DNA from: Ruminococcus_C callidus
GTDB lineage: Bacteria > Bacillota > Clostridia > Oscillospirales > Ruminococcaceae
Direction of reading: 5' to 3'
NCBI RefSeq assembly: GCF_049562855.1
Contig: NZ_CP186925.1
Location: 2,170,001 to 2,234,000 of the forward strand
Length of the DNA: 64,000 bases
A program made the translations under genes and the position numbers. This document shows, one piece after another, positions 17,652 to 24,979 of the stretch; positions within the stretch are counted from its first letter, which is position 1; every line of letters begins with the position of its first letter. The notes under the pieces are model-generated. The model was not told the DNA's origin. It did not search any database and was given only the letters and a program-made list of their open reading frames with translations.

Positions 17652-17680
17652 TTGACAAGCACCGAAAGATGTGCTATACT
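17652..17680 (+). promoter_or_regulatory. Sigma-A promoter for rplJ-rplL
   Basis: TTGACA, 17 bases, TATACT, nearly identical in its downstream half (ATGTGCTATACT) to the rpmG promoter. Confidence 0.9.
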
Positions 17681-17699
17681 GTAATAGTTGTCAAACAAC

Positions 17700-17808
17700 A
17701 ATATCGTATTCTAAAGACAGTTGGTGGCGTAAGCCGTAAGTCCAACCGAGGAATGTGCAATGACCTGTGAAATACAGTGCACGGTTCCCTGTCGAATCGT
17801 GCTTTTTT
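17700..17808 (+). ncRNA. L10 leader (r-protein autoregulatory element) with attenuator
   Basis: Contains the conserved L10-leader core (AGTTGGTGGCGTAAGCC, TCCAACCGAGGAATG) and ends with a GCACG/CGTGC hairpin followed by six T (17777-17808). In this family the L10(L12) complex binds the leader and favours termination when ribosomal stalk protein is in excess. It lies directly before rplJ. Confidence 0.88.
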
Positions 17809-17854
17809 ATTGCGATTTCTGATACGATACATGATCTATCGGAGGTGAAATCTC

Positions 17855-18367
17855 ATGGCAAGTGAAAAGATTTTGGAAAGCAAGAAGGCTAAGGTTGCTG
17901 CTCTGACAGAAATGCTGCAGGACAGTGTATCTTTCGTTCTGGTAGACTACAAGGGCATCAGCGTAGAAGATGACACCAAGCTGCGTAAGGAACTGCGTGA
18001 AGCTGGCGTACACTATGTAGTTGAAAAGAACTCCATGCTGCGTTTTGCATTCAAGAACATGGGCATCGATGCATTTGACGAAGTTCTGCACGGTACAACT
18101 GCTGTTGCACTGTCCAAGGACGATCAGACTGCTCCGGCTCGCGTACTGGGCAAGTTCGCTGCAGATCACGAAGACTTCTTCAATCTGAAGGCTGGTTACG
18201 TAGAAGGCGTTGCTTATGACGCTTCCGGCGTAGAAAAGCTGTCCAAGATTCCGTCGAAGGAAGTTCTGCTGGCACAGCTGGTTGGTTCCCTGCAGGGTCC
18301 AATCCAGAAGCTGGCTGCTACACTGCAGGCAGTTGTGGACAGCAAGTCCGAAGATACTGCTGCATAA
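17855..18367 (+). CDS. rplJ: Ribosomal protein L10
   Basis: Stalk base protein anchoring L7/L12 dimers to 23S rRNA, 170 residues. The N-terminal domain has FVLVDYKGISVEDDTKLR; the C-terminal helix that binds L12 follows. It starts at ATG 17855 after GGAGG and is controlled by the L10 leader upstream. Confidence 0.96.
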   Translation: MASEKILESKKAKVAALTEMLQDSVSFVLVDYKGISVEDDTKLRKELREAGVHYVVEKNSMLRFAFKNMGIDAFDEVLHGTTAVALSKDDQTAPARVLGKFAADHEDFFNLKAGYVEGVAYDASGVEKLSKIPSKEVLLAQLVGSLQGPIQKLAATLQAVVDSKSEDTAA

Positions 18368-18428
18368 GTATCGCAGAGATTTTGGCTCTGCAAAATGTTT
18401 TATTTAATTGTTAAAGGAGATTATTATC

Positions 18429-18803
18429 ATGGCATCTGAAAAGGTTTTGAAGTTCGTTGAAGATATCAAGGAACTGTCTGTTCTGGAACTGGCTGAACTG
18501 GTTGACGCAATTCAGGAAGAATTTGGTGTAACTGCTGCTGTTGCAGCTGCTCCGACTGGCGGCGACAACGGTGCTAACGCTGCTGCTGAAAAGACTGAAT
18601 TCGACGTTGTTATGACTTCCTTCGGCGACGCTAAGATGGCTGTCATCAAGGCTGCTAAGGAAGTTCTGGGTCTGGGTCTGAAGGAAGCTAAGACTCTGGT
18701 AGAGTCTGCTCCGGCTACTCTGAAGGAAGCTTGCCCGAAGGCTGACGCTGAAGCTCTGAAGGCTAAGCTGGAAGAAGCTGGTGCAACCATCGAACTGAAG
18801 TAA
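18429..18803 (+). CDS. rplL: Ribosomal protein L7/L12
   Basis: Acidic stalk protein that recruits translational GTPases, 124 residues. An N-terminal dimerisation domain, an Ala-rich hinge (AAVAAAPTGG) and a C-terminal domain with KEAKTLVESAPATLKE are present. The start is ATG 18429 after AAAGGAG; an upstream ATG at 18408 overlaps the spacer and has no ribosome site. Codon use is strongly biased, as expected for a highly expressed gene. Confidence 0.97.
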   Translation: MASEKVLKFVEDIKELSVLELAELVDAIQEEFGVTAAVAAAPTGGDNGANAAAEKTEFDVVMTSFGDAKMAVIKAAKEVLGLGLKEAKTLVESAPATLKEACPKADAEALKAKLEEAGATIELK

Positions 18804-18830
18804 GTTTTTTCCGACATTTCTTCGTTTCAT

Positions 18831-18873
18831 AAAAAGCGGGGACATCTCCATGTGAGGTGTCCCCGCTTTTTTA
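18831..18873. terminator. Bidirectional terminator between rplL and the bofA-like gene
   Basis: A perfect AAAAAGCGGGGACA / TGTCCCCGCTTTTT stem with T runs on both strands, separating two convergent transcripts. Confidence 0.92.
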
Positions 18874-18879
18874 TTGCTT

Positions 18880-19134
18880 TCAAAGCGTAAAGTGCAGCAC
18901 TACCATGAGAATCACCCCCGGCACGCCCAGCACCCCTGCCTGTACCAGATGCAGCAGATTCAATGCGGGAGAAAATCCGAAGAATCCCCCGCCGTAGTGC
19001 ACCAGCAGCAATGCCAGAAAGCCGCTTCCGACTCCTGCCAGCATTGACAAAATCTTTCGCTTTCGCCGGAGATAATAGCATAGCATGCAAATTCCCAACA
19101 CAGCCCAGATTCCCCAGAATACCACTTCTTCCAT
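18880..19134 (-). CDS. BofA-like (pro-sigma-K processing inhibitor family) membrane protein
   Basis: An 84-residue protein with three hydrophobic segments, ending in the family hallmark LGVPGVILMVVLH. In Bacillus, BofA holds back the SpoIVFB protease at the outer forespore membrane. Many Clostridia keep the gene with an unclear role, and no spoIVFB is seen here. It starts at ATG 19134 after AAAGGAG, 13 bases downstream of a small uncharacterised gene in the same direction. Confidence 0.8.
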   Translation of the reverse strand: MEEVVFWGIWAVLGICMLCYYLRRKRKILSMLAGVGSGFLALLLVHYGGGFFGFSPALNLLHLVQAGVLGVPGVILMVVLHFTL

Positions 19135-19147
19135 CTTTCTTCTCCTT

Positions 19148-19486
19148 TTATGTGAGCAAATACGCCAGAGCCATTAGCAATTTCTTGTCGCAGCCGTCCC
19201 AGCCGCCGTCTTTGTACAGCATGACCATCATGGCGAGAATCAACATGGTGTCACCGTCCAGTCCGGACAAGAGCCCCTTGGGGCGAAACTGTGCCAGATT
19301 TCCCAGCAGCGGCATACCAGTCTGCGGCGACGGTGTTTTTTCCTGCGGCGGCTCCTCCGGCGGATAGTCCGCATAGGGAGAGGGTTCCTGCTGTTTGCCG
19401 AAATACACCCGCTTCTGCATTTCCCTGGCACGCCGTGCCGCCTCCCGCCGCATTGCGTTCTGCTCCTGTTGAGAAAATTGTGCCAT
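19148..19486 (-). CDS. Uncharacterised small protein with C-terminal hydrophobic Leu/Met segment
   Basis: 112 residues, not assigned to a family. The N-terminal half is charged and Pro-rich (QQEQNAMRREAARRAREMQK, PPEEPPQEKTP). The C-terminal half has a compact hydrophobic block around GDTMLILAMMVMLYKDGG followed by CDKKLLMALAYLL. Similar short tails occur in small Clostridial proteins of unknown role (recollection, not checked). It lies in a four-gene minus-strand run ending in the bofA-like gene. Confidence 0.75.
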   Translation of the reverse strand: MAQFSQQEQNAMRREAARRAREMQKRVYFGKQQEPSPYADYPPEEPPQEKTPSPQTGMPLLGNLAQFRPKGLLSGLDGDTMLILAMMVMLYKDGGWDGCDKKLLMALAYLLT

Positions 19487-19524
19487 GTGATTCCCTCCTC
19501 TCCTGCCAAAACCTGTTTCCTTTT

Positions 19525-19605
19525 AAGGCAATACCGCACAAAGATTGTGCGACAGATACGTCGTCAAATTTTTCGTCAGATGAAACAAAAAGCGGTATTG
19601 CCTTA
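19525..19605 (-). repeat. Palindromic element, copy 3 (internally deleted, type A)
   Basis: Full TIR on the left (AAGGCAATACCGCACAAAG) and a shortened right end (GCGGTATTGCCTT). The interior GTCAGATGAAACAAAAAGCGG is found, reverse complemented, in the copy at 57358-57535, so this is a deletion derivative of that form. It lies between two small genes. Confidence 0.88.
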
Positions 19606-19965
19606 AAGCAGATCCTGTAGCAGTCCGTTTTCCCGCACCGCACTGAATACCGCGTATAATTTCATCAGTTTCACCGCCTGATCCAGCTTTTTCTGCCGCT
19701 GATCTTTCAGGTGCGGACGCAGTGCCAGCAGCAGCTTCGCATCTTCATCGTTGTTCTGCATGGCTCCCATCAGTTCCTGGATCCGCAGCAGCATGTTGAT
19801 GTCAAAGCCGCCGCCTTCGCCGGATTCCGTCTTTTCCGCAGAAGCCTGCTGTCCCTGGGATTCCCCGCCGGTTTCCTGCTGGAGCATCTGTGCCAGTTCC
19901 TGTAACTGCTGTACACTCTCCGGATCGGACAGAATGGCTCCCATTTTTCCCAACATATCGTCCAC
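19603..19965 (-). CDS. Uncharacterised helical protein
   Basis: 120 residues, not recognised as a named family. A Gln/Glu-rich first half with a Gly/Ser-rich linker (about 34-50) precedes a helical second half, including LLALRPHLKDQRQKKLDQAV and a hydrophobic end GLLQDLL. No signal peptide. Start ATG 19965 has a GAAAACGTG context with a weak ribosome site. Its stop touches the repeat copy at 19525-19605, so that copy's end lies at the 3' end of the gene. Confidence 0.7.
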   Translation of the reverse strand: MDDMLGKMGAILSDPESVQQLQELAQMLQQETGGESQGQQASAEKTESGEGGGFDINMLLRIQELMGAMQNNDEDAKLLLALRPHLKDQRQKKLDQAVKLMKLYAVFSAVRENGLLQDLL

Positions 19966-20008
19966 ACGTTTTCACCGCCCTTCATGTACCGGCAGCCGAA
20001 GCTGCCTG

Positions 20009-20070
20009 GGGAAACACTAAAAAATCTGATGACGCATCTTACGCACAGGCTTTGTGCGGTGTTGCCCTAA
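20009..20070 (-). repeat. Palindromic element, copy 4 (half element)
   Basis: The left part is GGGAAACACT joined to ATCTGATGACGCATCTTACGC; the right end is GGCTTTGTGCGGTGTTGCCCTAA. The ends come from different subtypes (GAAACACT and GGTGTTGCC). It lies between two small genes. Confidence 0.8.
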
Positions 20071-20076
20071 AAAAAT

Positions 20077-20325
20077 TTACTTTCCGGAAAGTTTCTGATA
20101 CAGTGCCTTTGCCTGCGGGGAACTGATGAGCTTTTCCACCATTTTCGGATTCTGCATCACCTTTTGCAGCATGGCAGAATCTTTCTGGCTCATGTTCTTC
20201 AGCACCTTGTCATACTTGCCGGACTCCAACTCGCTTTTCAGCTGTTCCGGCGGTACGCCCAGCTTTTTGCTTGCCGCCTGCAACAACTGATCGACCTGCT
20301 TCGGGTTCAGATTCTTGCGTTCCAT
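20077..20325 (-). CDS. Uncharacterised small helical protein
   Basis: 82 residues, wholly helical in appearance and highly charged: NPKQVDQLLQAASKKLGVPP, then repeated helix-forming blocks ending in QAKALYQKLSGK. Cytoplasmic. ATG 20325 follows AAAGGAGCGAGGTT. It is the first gene of the minus-strand set leading to the bofA-like gene. No family assigned. Confidence 0.75.
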   Translation of the reverse strand: MERKNLNPKQVDQLLQAASKKLGVPPEQLKSELESGKYDKVLKNMSQKDSAMLQKVMQNPKMVEKLISSPQAKALYQKLSGK

Positions 20326-20407
20326 AACCTCGCTCCTTTCGGCGTTCGCTCCGCATACGGGAAGAATCCGTATGCAGGGCAGGCTTACAAAACTTTTCAA
20401 AAAAATG

Positions 20408-20436
20408 TTGTCATCTCTCCGAAATTGTGTTATAAT
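20408..20436 (+). promoter_or_regulatory. Sigma-A promoter for the phosphodiesterase gene
   Basis: TTGTCA, 17 bases, TATAAT, about 48 bases before the ATG at 20484. Confidence 0.8.
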
Positions 20437-20483
20437 AAAGGGTAAAGGCAACATACTGCCTGAATTTTTCTTGGAGGTATCCT

Positions 20484-20987
20484 ATGCGAATTATCGTCAT
20501 TTCTGATACACATCAATATTACCGGAATTTTGAAACGATCGTGCTCCGCAATCCCGATGCGGATATGTTTCTGCATCTGGGTGACGGCGAAAGCGAATAC
20601 CAGCTGCTCTGCCGGAACATGCCCGAAGTGGCAGACAAATTCCGCTATGTCAAGGGCAACTGCGACTACAGCAGCGATGCTCCTCTGACGGAACTGATCG
20701 ACGTTGCACCGAATCACCGCATTCTTGCCACCCACGGACACCGCTACCGTGTCAACTCCACGCTGGACTATCTGGAACAGGAGGCTCTGGAAAACGGCTG
20801 TGATGTTGCACTCTACGGACACACCCACGAATCCAGATGCACCTATGAAAACGGCATCTACGTGATGAACCCCGGCAGTGCCTCCTGCCCCAGAGATGGC
20901 AACCCGCCGTCTTATGGTGTGCTGGAAATCACCAGTGCTGGCATCATGACCAACGTGGTATTTCTGACACCAAAAACAATGTTCTAA
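20484..20987 (+). CDS. YfcE/MJ0936-type metallophosphoesterase
   Basis: Calcineurin-like phosphodiesterase of 167 residues, cytoplasmic. All metal-binding blocks are present: SDTHQ, LGDGE, KGNCD, ATHGHRY and GHTHESR. Enzymes of this family hydrolyse phosphodiesters such as bis-pNPP in vitro; the natural substrate is not known. Monocistronic, with its own promoter, and followed by a full repeat copy that begins at the stop codon. Confidence 0.9.
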   Translation: MRIIVISDTHQYYRNFETIVLRNPDADMFLHLGDGESEYQLLCRNMPEVADKFRYVKGNCDYSSDAPLTELIDVAPNHRILATHGHRYRVNSTLDYLEQEALENGCDVALYGHTHESRCTYENGIYVMNPGSASCPRDGNPPSYGVLEITSAGIMTNVVFLTPKTMF

Positions 20988-21163
20988 GGAAACACTGAAT
21001 AAAGCCCGCCTGACGGCTTTGCACGCAATCTGCTTGCAGATTTTCCGTCATATTGCCCAGAAATCCCTTGCCATACGGCAGTATGCCTGCGGAATTTCTA
21101 GGCAATCTGCCGAAAAATCTGACTACGCATCTTACGCACAAGCTTTATTCAGTGTTTCCCTAA
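20985..21163 (+). repeat. Palindromic element, copy 5 (full length, type B)
   Basis: Ends TAAGGAAACACTG and CAGTGTTTCCCTAA, flanked by TA. The left TAA is the stop codon of the phosphodiesterase gene. The interior carries a second nested palindrome around CCATACGGCAGTATGCC. Plus orientation. Confidence 0.9.
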
Positions 21164-21248
21164 CGGCTCGCGGATTGCCTTGCCTATACCTAGCATATGC
21201 CGTAAAATGAAATCCGTGCATCACTTCCCTGACAAAGGAGCTTTTTTC

Positions 21249-23738
21249 ATGAAATCAGTGACACTTCGCCGCCCTGCTCTGCGGGAGGAACTCCGCCGGT
21301 ATTTGCTGGCATTCCTGCTGGGCTTCGGCAGCCTGCTGGTGGTGATTCTGCCGATCATCATCGCAGACGGCGGCTATTACATCTACTATGGCGACTACAA
21401 TTCGCAGCAGATCCCCTTTTACAATCTGGCAAATGATGCCGTTCGCAGCGGCAGCTTCGGCTGGAACTGGTACACCGACCTCGGTGTCAACTTCATCGGT
21501 TCCTATGCCTTTTATCTGCTGGGCAGTCCCTTTTTCTGGCTGACCACCATTCTCCCCCGCAGCTGGGTAACATTTGCCATGCCGGTGCTGCTGTGCATGA
21601 AACACGGCATCGCCTCTCTGACGGCATACGCCTATATCCGGCGGTTTGTACGCAGTCCTCACGCTGCCATGATCGGCGGCCTGCTGTATGCCTTTTCCGG
21701 CTTCCAGCTGTTCAACATTTTCTTCAACCACTTTCAGGACGTGACCGCGTTTTTTCCGTTGCTGCTGATCGCCATGGAAGAACTGGTCAACCAGAACCGC
21801 CGCGGCGTGTTTGCCCTTTCGGTGGCACTGCTGGCAGCGATCAACTACTTTTTCTTTACCGGTCAAGTGGTCTTTCTGGTGCTGTACTTCATCGTGCGGT
21901 GCTTCTCGAAGAATTTCCACGCATCGCTGAAAAAGTTTTTCCTCGTTCTGCTGGAGGCAGTCATTGGCGTGATGATCGCCTGTGTCATTCTGCTGCCGTC
22001 GGCTCTGGCAATTCTGGCAAACAATCGGGTTTCCGAGCATCTGTTCGGCATGGACATGGTGGCTTACAGCGACCGCACCCGTATCTGGCGAATCCTGTTG
22101 AGCCTGTTCCTGATTCCCGACGTGCCGGCTCGCCCGAACCTGTTCTCCTCCGACTTCGGAAAATGGGCTTCCATCGGCGGATACCTGCCCATGTTCTCCA
22201 TGGCAGGCGTACTGGCATTCCTCAAGCAGCGTGACGGGCACTGGGCAAAACGCATTACTGTGATCTGTGCAGTCTGTGCCTGTGTACCGATCCTGAACAG
22301 TGCATTCTATGCACTGAACGGTTCGTATTATGCACGCTGGTTCTACATGCCCATTCTGATTCTCGCCCTGATGACTGCCTACAGCCTGGACAACCGGCAG
22401 ATCGACTGGAAATACGGTTTCCGCATCTGCTTTATCTTCTTTGCCGCATTTGCAGCGATCTCCCTGCTGCCCACCAAGGAGGACGATGAAATTCACTGGT
22501 TCTCCTTTGCGGAATATCCGTTCCACTTCTACTTGGTGCTGCTGATCTGCACTGCCGGTCTGGCGGTTTCCATTTACCTGCTCCGCTGCCGGAAAAAGCA
22601 CAAGCCATTCCTCAAACAGGCAATGGCTCTGACCACCGGCTTCTGCGTGGCATGCACCATGGCAGTGGTTTATTTCGGAGCATTTGAACCTTTCCGTGCC
22701 CGCACTTACGTCGATCAGGCAATCGATCCGGAACAGGAGATCTCCCTTTCTGTATCAGAGGACAACTTCTTCCGCATCGACATTTCGGAAAACTGCGACA
22801 ACTACCCCATGCTGTGGAAGCTGCCCAGCATGCGGACGTTCCACAGTGTCGTTCCGGCATCGATCATGGACTTCTACAAGGAACTGGGTATCACCCGTGA
22901 TGTTGCCTCCCGTGCAGACACTTCCTACTACGCTCTGCGGGGACTGCTTTCTGTAGAATATTACTACCAGCAGCAGGAAATCGGCAAGATCACTGCCGAC
23001 ACGCCTACCTGCGACCTGCCGGGCTTTGTCTATGACACCACAGAAAACGGATTCTACCGGTTTAAAAATACCGCCTATGTGCCGATGGGCTTCACCTTTG
23101 ACTACTACCTTTCCAAGGGCATGTGGGACGGCACCTCTACTTCTTACCGCACCAATTTGCTCATGCGTGCACTGGTTCTCTCCAACAAGCAAATTGAAAA
23201 ATACGGCAGCTATATGCAGCCCATTTCTAACAACAATGTGCAGATGACGGAAGAAGAATACTTGCAGGAATGCAGCAACCGTGCCGCATCTGCCTGCGAT
23301 TCGTTCCGCTATGATTCCAGCGGCTTTACTGCAACGATTTCGCTGGAAAGCCCGAATCTGGTCTTTTTCAGCGTCCCCTATGACGAGGGCTGGACAGCCA
23401 CAGTCAACGGCAAGCCTGCAGACGTGGAAGAAGTGGACAACGGCTTTATGGCGGTAGCGGCAGAAGCCGGTGACAATACCATTGTGTTCCACTACACAAC
23501 ACCCGGTCTGCACGCTGGTGCGGCACTGACTGCCGGCGGCGTTGTCCTGTTTGCCGCATACATGCTGATCTGCTGGAAAATGGGAATCCGCCGCAAAACG
23601 GAACGCGTCTGCTGTGCAGACTATCCGGTTTCCGCAGAAGAGGAGATCCTGCCGGAACTGACTGCACCTGATGACAACACGGAAGCACAAACCACAACGC
23701 CTGCCGAAGACAACACCGGCACAGAAGAAACTTCATAA
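21249..23738 (+). CDS. YfhO-family polytopic membrane protein
   Basis: 829 residues. A run of about 12 transmembrane segments (from about 17 to 500) follows the N-terminal motif GDYNSQQIPFYNL typical of YfhO; a large extracytoplasmic domain follows (about 505-760, including YDEGWTATVNGKP), then one more transmembrane segment (about 763-783) and a Glu/Thr-rich tail. Some YfhO proteins glycosylate lipoteichoic acid with undecaprenyl-linked sugars; the role here is not shown. The start is ATG 21249, eight bases after AAAGGAG. A Nudix gene follows after 23 bases. Confidence 0.88.
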   Translation: MKSVTLRRPALREELRRYLLAFLLGFGSLLVVILPIIIADGGYYIYYGDYNSQQIPFYNLANDAVRSGSFGWNWYTDLGVNFIGSYAFYLLGSPFFWLTTILPRSWVTFAMPVLLCMKHGIASLTAYAYIRRFVRSPHAAMIGGLLYAFSGFQLFNIFFNHFQDVTAFFPLLLIAMEELVNQNRRGVFALSVALLAAINYFFFTGQVVFLVLYFIVRCFSKNFHASLKKFFLVLLEAVIGVMIACVILLPSALAILANNRVSEHLFGMDMVAYSDRTRIWRILLSLFLIPDVPARPNLFSSDFGKWASIGGYLPMFSMAGVLAFLKQRDGHWAKRITVICAVCACVPILNSAFYALNGSYYARWFYMPILILALMTAYSLDNRQIDWKYGFRICFIFFAAFAAISLLPTKEDDEIHWFSFAEYPFHFYLVLLICTAGLAVSIYLLRCRKKHKPFLKQAMALTTGFCVACTMAVVYFGAFEPFRARTYVDQAIDPEQEISLSVSEDNFFRIDISENCDNYPMLWKLPSMRTFHSVVPASIMDFYKELGITRDVASRADTSYYALRGLLSVEYYYQQQEIGKITADTPTCDLPGFVYDTTENGFYRFKNTAYVPMGFTFDYYLSKGMWDGTSTSYRTNLLMRALVLSNKQIEKYGSYMQPISNNNVQMTEEEYLQECSNRAASACDSFRYDSSGFTATISLESPNLVFFSVPYDEGWTATVNGKPADVEEVDNGFMAVAAEAGDNTIVFHYTTPGLHAGAALTAGGVVLFAAYMLICWKMGIRRKTERVCCADYPVSAEEEILPELTAPDDNTEAQTTTPAEDNTGTEETS

Positions 23739-23761
23739 ACAGAAAAGTGGAGGTATACAAC

Positions 23762-24307
23762 ATGCACTTACAGGAAAAAACAACCGGAAGCGAAAAGACC
23801 TATCAGGGCAAAGTTTTCTACGTGACGCGGGACACAGCGGAACTGGAGGACGGCAAGGAGGTACAGCGTGATGTGGTACACCACTCCGGCGGTGTCTGCG
23901 TAGTACCCCTGACGGAAAAGGGCACTGTCCTCATGGTAAAGCAGTTCCGCTATCCCATGCAGCAGGTCACACTGGAAATCCCCGCCGGCAAGCTGGAAGC
24001 GGGCGAAGATCCGGCAGACTGCGGCAGACGGGAACTGCGGGAGGAAGCCGGCAGAACCTGCGGAAAATATACTCCGCTGGGAAAACTCTTTCCCACACCG
24101 GCATATGATACAGAGGTCATTCACATGTATCTGGCACAGGAGCTCTCGGCTCCGGAAGCACAGGATCTGGACGACGGAGAATTTCTGGACGTGACGGAGC
24201 TGCCGCTGGAACAGGCAGTGCAAATGGTCATGGACGGCGAGATCCCCGATGCCAAAACACAGATTGCCCTGCTGAAAACTTACGTGTTGCTGCAAAAGGA
24301 ACAGTAA
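23762..24307 (+). CDS. Nudix hydrolase, ADP-ribose pyrophosphatase type
   Basis: Cytoplasmic hydrolase of 181 residues. A complete Nudix box, GKLEAGEDPADCGRRELREE followed by AG, lies at about 79-101. The EIPAGKLE context and overall layout fit NudF-type ADP-ribose pyrophosphatases. The start is ATG 23762, eight bases after GGAGG, in preference to an ATG five codons upstream. Probably cotranscribed with the YfhO gene. Confidence 0.9.
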   Translation: MHLQEKTTGSEKTYQGKVFYVTRDTAELEDGKEVQRDVVHHSGGVCVVPLTEKGTVLMVKQFRYPMQQVTLEIPAGKLEAGEDPADCGRRELREEAGRTCGKYTPLGKLFPTPAYDTEVIHMYLAQELSAPEAQDLDDGEFLDVTELPLEQAVQMVMDGEIPDAKTQIALLKTYVLLQKEQ

Positions 24308-24350
24308 GTTTCAGATATTGCACCGCATCTTGTGTGATGTTGACTTGAAC

Positions 24351-24384
24351 AAAAAAGCCGCCGGAGAGGCAGCTCCGACGACTT
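24351..24384 (-). terminator. Intrinsic terminator after spoVG
   Basis: Minus-strand 11-bp stem AGTCGTCGGAG / CTCCGGCGGCT (two G-U pairs) followed by six T, about 30 bases after the stop. Confidence 0.85.
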
Positions 24385-24414
24385 TCAGGGTATCTTAGAT
24401 TGTTATTCCGGAAC

Positions 24415-24738
24415 TTATACCGCAGCAGGCTGTGCCTCAGGACTTTCCTCCGCAGCTTCTGCCTGTGCTTCGGCTTCCATTAACGCGAGATGCTCGTGAT
24501 AAGCCTCCAGAATCTCTCGTTCCATCATTTTTCTGGCGGCGGCAGAAATGGGGTGCACAATATCGCGGAATACACCGTTTTCGTCTTTCCGGCTGGGCAT
24601 TGCCACGAACAGCCGTTCGTCCCCCTGTACGACCTTGATGTCGTGCACGGCGAGCATGTTGTCTACGGTGACAGAAACAACTGCCCGAAGCCGTCCTTCG
24701 GTAATGATTCTTCTGATTTTAATATCTGTGATTTCCAT
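24415..24738 (-). CDS. spoVG: SpoVG family RNA/DNA-binding regulator
   Basis: 107 residues. The core EITDIKIRRI, DNMLAVHDIKVVQGD and FVAMPSRKDENGVFRDIVHP is the SpoVG signature; the C-terminal helix is followed by an Ala/Glu-rich tail. In other Firmicutes SpoVG binds nucleic acid and affects septation, virulence and sporulation genes. The start is ATG 24738 after GGAGG. The leader upstream is unusual: a terminator-like hairpin lies directly after the promoter. Confidence 0.95.
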   Translation of the reverse strand: MEITDIKIRRIITEGRLRAVVSVTVDNMLAVHDIKVVQGDERLFVAMPSRKDENGVFRDIVHPISAAARKMMEREILEAYHEHLALMEAEAQAEAAEESPEAQPAAV

Positions 24739-24838
24739 GTGATGACCTCCTCCACATACTGCGGGGCTCCGTTCTGTCATTTGGAAAACGGACCATGCTG
24801 ACTTCAAAGGTAAATTCCGTTTCCAGAGGAACACCGCA

Positions 24839-24864
24839 GAAATTGAAAATGAATTTTCAATTTC
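24839..24864 (-). promoter_or_regulatory. Perfect hairpin in the spoVG leader
   Basis: Arms GAAATTGAAAAT / ATTTTCAATTTC, 12 bp, loop of 2. It lies between the leader terminator-like hairpin and spoVG. Confidence 0.6.
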
Positions 24865-24868
24865 GTAA

Positions 24869-24913
24869 CAAAAAAAGGAGAAACGTCCGTGTCACCACAA
24901 ACGCTTCTCCTTT
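24869..24913 (-). terminator. Terminator-like hairpin at the start of the spoVG transcript (possible attenuator)
   Basis: On the minus strand the stem AAAGGAGAAGCGT / ACGTTTCTCCTTT (12 of 13 paired) is followed by seven T. It begins about 11 bases after the predicted transcription start and about 130 bases before spoVG. On the plus strand there is no T run after it. Confidence 0.7.
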
Positions 24914-24930
24914 GAAGTACGTTACTTATC

Positions 24931-24959
24931 AGTATACACGATAAATTTGAAAATTGCAA
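24931..24959 (-). promoter_or_regulatory. Sigma-A promoter for spoVG
   Basis: TTGCAA, 17 bases, TATACT on the minus strand; the same bases form the 5' flank of murC on the plus strand, so the two genes have overlapping control regions. Confidence 0.75.
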
Positions 24960-24979
24960 GAAAGAAAAAGGTGATTTTT

